From Candidatus Eisenbacteria bacterium (GTDB taxonomy: Bacteria > Eisenbacteria > RBG-16-71-46 > CAIMUX01 > JAHJDP01), in NCBI GenBank assembly GCA_018831195.1, contig JAHJDP010000032.1, forward strand, positions 62,001 to 126,000: a DNA stretch of 64,000 nt, read 5' to 3'. This document shows positions 60,955 to 64,000 of this stretch, in pieces (the stretch's first letter is position 1; every line of letters begins with the position of its first letter). The notes under the pieces were generated by a model, which saw only the letters and a program-made list of their open reading frames with translations, was not told where the DNA came from and searched no databases. The translations under genes and the position numbers were made by a program.

Positions 60955-61961
60955 GGCGCTTCCTTGCGGGCATCCTTCCGATCATCTTTGCGCTGATCAT
61001 GGGATTGACCTCCTGCGCCCGCGAGACTCCAACCGAGGAAGGCCAAGGTCAATGGCGGCTTCAGTGGGAGGCGATACCGCAGGATTCGCTGACCCTTGGG
61101 GATCCCTTTCACATTCGGCTTTCGGGTGCTCTGCCGGCGGGCAGCCGCCTGCTGGCATCACCCTTTGAATCGGTGCCCGCTCCCTTTGCCCTCCGGAAGG
61201 GATCCGCGCCAAAGGAACGGAACCTTGGCGATTCCCTGACATATTATTCACAATCCGTGGAGCTGGCCGCCTTCGAGCCCGGTCACCACCGTTTAGGCCC
61301 CCTGCCGGTGGCCTATCTCTTGGGAGCCGATTCACTCCTGCTCTGGAGCGATACCCTGGCCATATCCATCGCCCGTGTGATCAATGATTCTCAACAGGTC
61401 GCCGATCTGCGGGATATTAAGCCCCCGCTTCCGATGAAGCGCAGCCGGTTGTTGTGGATAGTGATGGGGGGGGTGCTGCTGCTCGCCGCCGCCGCCGCCT
61501 ATTATCTGCTGCGCCGCCGCCGGGGACAGATGGGGACTCTCGCCCGCCCGGCCCTGCCGCCGCTGGAGGAATTCGACCTGGGTCTTGTTAAACTTCAGGC
61601 GGATCGCTTCCCGGAAAAGGGGGAATGGGGATTGTACACCCTGCGCTTGAGCTGGCTGGTGCGCCGCTACATGGAGCGAAGATATCAGAAGCCGATCCTT
61701 GAAATGACAACGGCGGAGATCCGCCGCTGGACCCGCCAAGAGGCTTTCGATCTGAAATTGGGGAACCGCCTCCTCAATTGGCTGGGAGTGGGCGATCAGA
61801 TCAAGTTTGCCGGCGCCGTTCCCACCCTTGCCGAGTGTGGGAACCTTATGAATGAAGGCCGGGAGATTGTCCACAGGATTCATGAATCGACGCTGAGTGA
61901 TGCTGAATCGGACGGATTGAAGGGCGACGGCGCTGCATCGGCCGCCGGGAAGGAGGGTTAA
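60951..61961 (+). CDS. BatD-like or DUF4381-like membrane lipoprotein
   Basis: The 336-residue protein begins with a lipoprotein signal (GLTSC, lipidation expected at Cys22) and a beta-rich extracytoplasmic domain to about residue 150. One transmembrane helix (LLWIVMGGVLLLAAAAAYYLL) and an alpha-helical cytoplasmic domain with an Arg-rich junction follow. The position between DUF58 and batA is where BatD or DUF4381 genes usually occur. I infer a role as a membrane anchor of the bat complex. Confidence 0.68.
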   Translation: MRRFLAGILPIIFALIMGLTSCARETPTEEGQGQWRLQWEAIPQDSLTLGDPFHIRLSGALPAGSRLLASPFESVPAPFALRKGSAPKERNLGDSLTYYSQSVELAAFEPGHHRLGPLPVAYLLGADSLLLWSDTLAISIARVINDSQQVADLRDIKPPLPMKRSRLLWIVMGGVLLLAAAAAYYLLRRRRGQMGTLARPALPPLEEFDLGLVKLQADRFPEKGEWGLYTLRLSWLVRRYMERRYQKPILEMTTAEIRRWTRQEAFDLKLGNRLLNWLGVGDQIKFAGAVPTLAECGNLMNEGREIVHRIHESTLSDAESDGLKGDGAASAAGKEG

Positions 61962-61967
61962 CAATAG

Positions 61968-62948
61968 ATGAACTTTGGTCAACCCGGCTTTCTCCTTCTG
62001 CTGCTCTTGGTGCCGCTGCTCATCGTGGTTCGTAGAACCCTGCGCCTGCGGGGAGGTGTTCTTTTTTCGGATGTCGATCTTATCAAGGGACTGCCGATCG
62101 GCCGCGCCCGCTTGGCCTGGATCCCGGGCGTCTTGGAATTCACCACCTTGATCCTGCTCGTGATCGCCCTCGCTCATCCCCAGAAGGGGGAGTCGGAGCA
62201 GAAGGTTGTCAGTGAAGGATTGGATATCATTCTGGCGCTCGACATTTCCGGCAGTATGAAGGCCGAGGATTTTCAGCCGAAGAACCGTTTAGATGCGGCA
62301 AAGATCGTGGCCGGCGATTTTATCCTCGGCCGGCCTGAAGACCGGATCGGTCTCGTTGTCTTCGCCGCGGATAGTTATACTCAATGCCCGCTGACGGTCG
62401 ATCATAAACTGCTATTGGAACTTGTGGACAATGTTACTTTTGGAGAGATCAGGGATGGAACAGCGATCGGAATGGCCTTGGCGAACTCCCTCGCCCGTCT
62501 AAAAGATATCCCGGCGCCGTCAAAGGTCGTCATTCTTCTGACCGATGGGCAGAACAATTCCGGCACCATCGATCCCTTGACCAGCGCCTCCATGGCAAAG
62601 GCTTTGGGCGTGCGTGTTTATACAATCGGAGTGGGAACGCTTGGTGAGGCGCCCTACCCGGTCGATGATCCGATCCTGGGGCGGCATTATGTGAATGTTC
62701 CCTCCGCCGTCGATGACGTGACGCTGCAGGCGATCGCTGATTCCACAGGGGGGCGCTACTATCGGGCGACCGATTCCCGAACCCTGGAGATGATCTTTTC
62801 AGAAATTGATCAACTCGAACTGCGGCCGCAGGAGATGATCGAACATATTTCCAGAAAGGATGTCGGGGTCTGGGCGATTTGGCCGGCGCTGGGTTGCCTG
62901 ATGTTGCAGGGATTCCTGACGGCCTTTTGGTTCCGGAGGTTGCCATGA
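61968..62948 (+). CDS. batA: BatA-like von Willebrand factor A membrane protein
   Basis: The 326-residue protein has transmembrane segments at about residues 5-22, 55-75 and at the C-terminus, with a VWA domain between. The metal-ion site is complete: DISGSMKAEDF (D-x-S-x-S), TAIGMALANSL and LLTDGQNNSG. It overlaps batB as ATGA. BatA/BatB are linked to envelope stress in Bacteroides and Leptospira. Confidence 0.9.
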   Translation: MNFGQPGFLLLLLLVPLLIVVRRTLRLRGGVLFSDVDLIKGLPIGRARLAWIPGVLEFTTLILLVIALAHPQKGESEQKVVSEGLDIILALDISGSMKAEDFQPKNRLDAAKIVAGDFILGRPEDRIGLVVFAADSYTQCPLTVDHKLLLELVDNVTFGEIRDGTAIGMALANSLARLKDIPAPSKVVILLTDGQNNSGTIDPLTSASMAKALGVRVYTIGVGTLGEAPYPVDDPILGRHYVNVPSAVDDVTLQAIADSTGGRYYRATDSRTLEMIFSEIDQLELRPQEMIEHISRKDVGVWAIWPALGCLMLQGFLTAFWFRRLP

Positions 62949-64000
62949 GATTCGTCCATCCGGAAATCCTCTGGCTCCTCGGTTTGATGCCGTTCTTTAT
63001 CGGTGGGCTGATTTTGATCGAGCGCCGGCGGCGGGCGCGTCTCCGCCGCTTCGCCGGGGAAGGGGGGATGGACCGCCTCCTTCGCCATCTCGATCCTTGG
63101 GGTGAAATTCGGCGCGGTTGTCTCGCCGTCATCGCCACCGTGCTGTTGATCCTTGCGGCGGCGCGGCCCCAGGTTCCCGCCGGAAAGGTTCCCGTCACCC
63201 GCAGCGGCCGCGATGTGGCCATTGTCCTGGATGTCTCCACCAGCATGCTGGCGGAGGATCTTCCCTCCGGGCGGCTCGCCTATGCGCGCCGCGTCCTGAA
63301 ATCCTGCCTTGATCGCATGTCGGGAGACCGGGTCGGATTGGTGGCCTTCGCCGGCGAAGCTTATGTGCAATGTCCTCTCACTCTGGATCGTACGGCCTTG
63401 TACATATTTCTCGATGCTCTCAGCACCGATTTGGTGGGGCAGCCGGGCACGGCCTTGGCCGCGGCGCTCCGCAAGGGCATGGAGGTTGTGGGTGATCAGG
63501 ACGACCGGACGCGGGTTATCCTGCTCCTGTCCGATGCGGAAGATCATCAGGGGGAAGTCGAAAACGTTTTAACCGAATTAAGGAACAGCGGCATACGGGT
63601 CGTCGCCGTGGGAATGGGCTCCCCGGAGGGTGAGCCGATCCCGATCCCCGCCGGCGATGGCCGGACGGAGCACAAGCGTGATACTGAAGGCCGCATCGTG
63701 ATGACGCGCCTTAATGAAACGCTCCTGGGGGAGTTTGCCAAAGAGACGGGGGGCTTTTATGTTCGGGCTACGGGCAGCGGCGCGGAGGTCGATGTTCTCA
63801 TGAAGTATATCGACGCATTGGAAGAGGGTGAGGTGGAAGGAGGAATTCGGATCATTTATCGCGATCGATACGGCGAGCTTGTTGTTCCGGCCCTGATACT
63901 CCTCATTCTGAGAATCCTTCTGGGCATCCGGCGCCAGGGCAAAAGACATCACAAAAAAGGGAGCCGCGCCCTGAATTCGGTGGCAAAAGCCTCCCTGATT
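62945..64000 (+). CDS. batB: BatB-like von Willebrand factor A membrane protein, 3' end beyond window
   Basis: I translated this frame by hand and it stays open through the window edge (352 codons seen). It has N-terminal membrane helices, a VWA domain with IVLDVSTSMLAEDLPSGR, QCPLTLDRTA and LLSDAEDHQGE, then a second helix cluster around YGELVVPALILLILRILL. In the family, BatB often continues with a TPR (BatC) region or is followed by one; that part lies outside the window. The start overlaps the batA stop. Confidence 0.88.
   Translation, partial: MRFVHPEILWLLGLMPFFIGGLILIERRRRARLRRFAGEGGMDRLLRHLDPWGEIRRGCLAVIATVLLILAAARPQVPAGKVPVTRSGRDVAIVLDVSTSMLAEDLPSGRLAYARRVLKSCLDRMSGDRVGLVAFAGEAYVQCPLTLDRTALYIFLDALSTDLVGQPGTALAAALRKGMEVVGDQDDRTRVILLLSDAEDHQGEVENVLTELRNSGIRVVAVGMGSPEGEPIPIPAGDGRTEHKRDTEGRIVMTRLNETLLGEFAKETGGFYVRATGSGAEVDVLMKYIDALEEGEVEGGIRIIYRDRYGELVVPALILLILRILLGIRRQGKRHHKKGSRALNSVAKASLI

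Noticed and set aside
1-64000. CRISPR arrays, insertion sequences, prophage, tRNA or rRNA genes
   Set aside because: No regularly spaced repeats, transposase, phage gene or tRNA-like cloverleaf was recognised on reading. A tRNA scan and a CRISPR finder would be needed to exclude them fully.

Overview
The window is a gene-dense, moderately GC-rich stretch of a diderm bacterial chromosome. A TamA/TamB-type outer-membrane pair, a BamA-fold barrel, a parvulin lipoprotein chaperone and a MoxR/DUF58/BatA/BatB operon point to a Gram-negative of FCB type. Three secreted proteins end in a FlgD-like Ig domain of the form 'PNP...GR..PAG.Y...' with a basic last residue. That architecture is common in the Eisenbacteria, Krumholzibacteria and Latescibacteria lineages. 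The phylum assignment is an inference from domain content, because no rRNA or tRNA gene was seen.

Layout. 1-3.5 kb: a secreted zinc metallopeptidase, cut by the window edge. 3.8-8.5 kb: proline dehydrogenase, a FabL-type enoyl reductase, a flavin reductase and an nfeD-slipin pair closed by a bidirectional terminator. 8.6-13.8 kb: a secreted two-repeat protein, a DUF89 phosphatase, a double-PDZ protein and a TPR protein. 13.8-23.1 kb: a methionine/folate fusion enzyme, a second secreted metallopeptidase behind a near-consensus promoter, a TPR-fused alkaline-phosphatase-superfamily protein and an M2-like peptidase. 23.2-24.9 kb: a solitary adenine DNA methyltransferase with a ten-G run near its 5' end. 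24.9-32.6 kb: rlmD, a parvulin, rel, a small barrel protein, dtd, maf and mtnA. 32.6-45.3 kb: the classical block rplM-rpsI-rpsB-tsf-pyrH-frr-uppS-cdsA-dxr, followed by the tamA-like and tamB-like genes. 45.4-52.3 kb: pcrA/uvrD, gatCAB and a LarA-family protein coupled to gatB. 52.4-58.9 kb: purD-purE, a divergent deoxyhypusine-synthase-like gene, tsaC, a secreted protein, a low-molecular-weight phosphatase, rpiB and a HIT protein. 59-64 kb: moxR, DUF58, a BatD-like lipoprotein, batA and batB, cut by the window edge.

Most of the window is housekeeping. Genes are packed with ATGA or TGATG overlaps, which implies translational coupling (gatC-gatA, gatB-larA-like, purD-purE, dtd-maf, tamA-tamB, the bat operon). 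Several starts are TTG or GTG and were chosen from Shine-Dalgarno position. The observations most worth following up are the G10 tract in the methyltransferase, where both single-base slips terminate translation within about 25 codons; the DHS-like gene; the LarA-like gene whose active-site spacing matches characterised LarA; and the small regulatory structures around ribosomal protein genes. No CRISPR array, insertion sequence, prophage, tRNA or rRNA was found.
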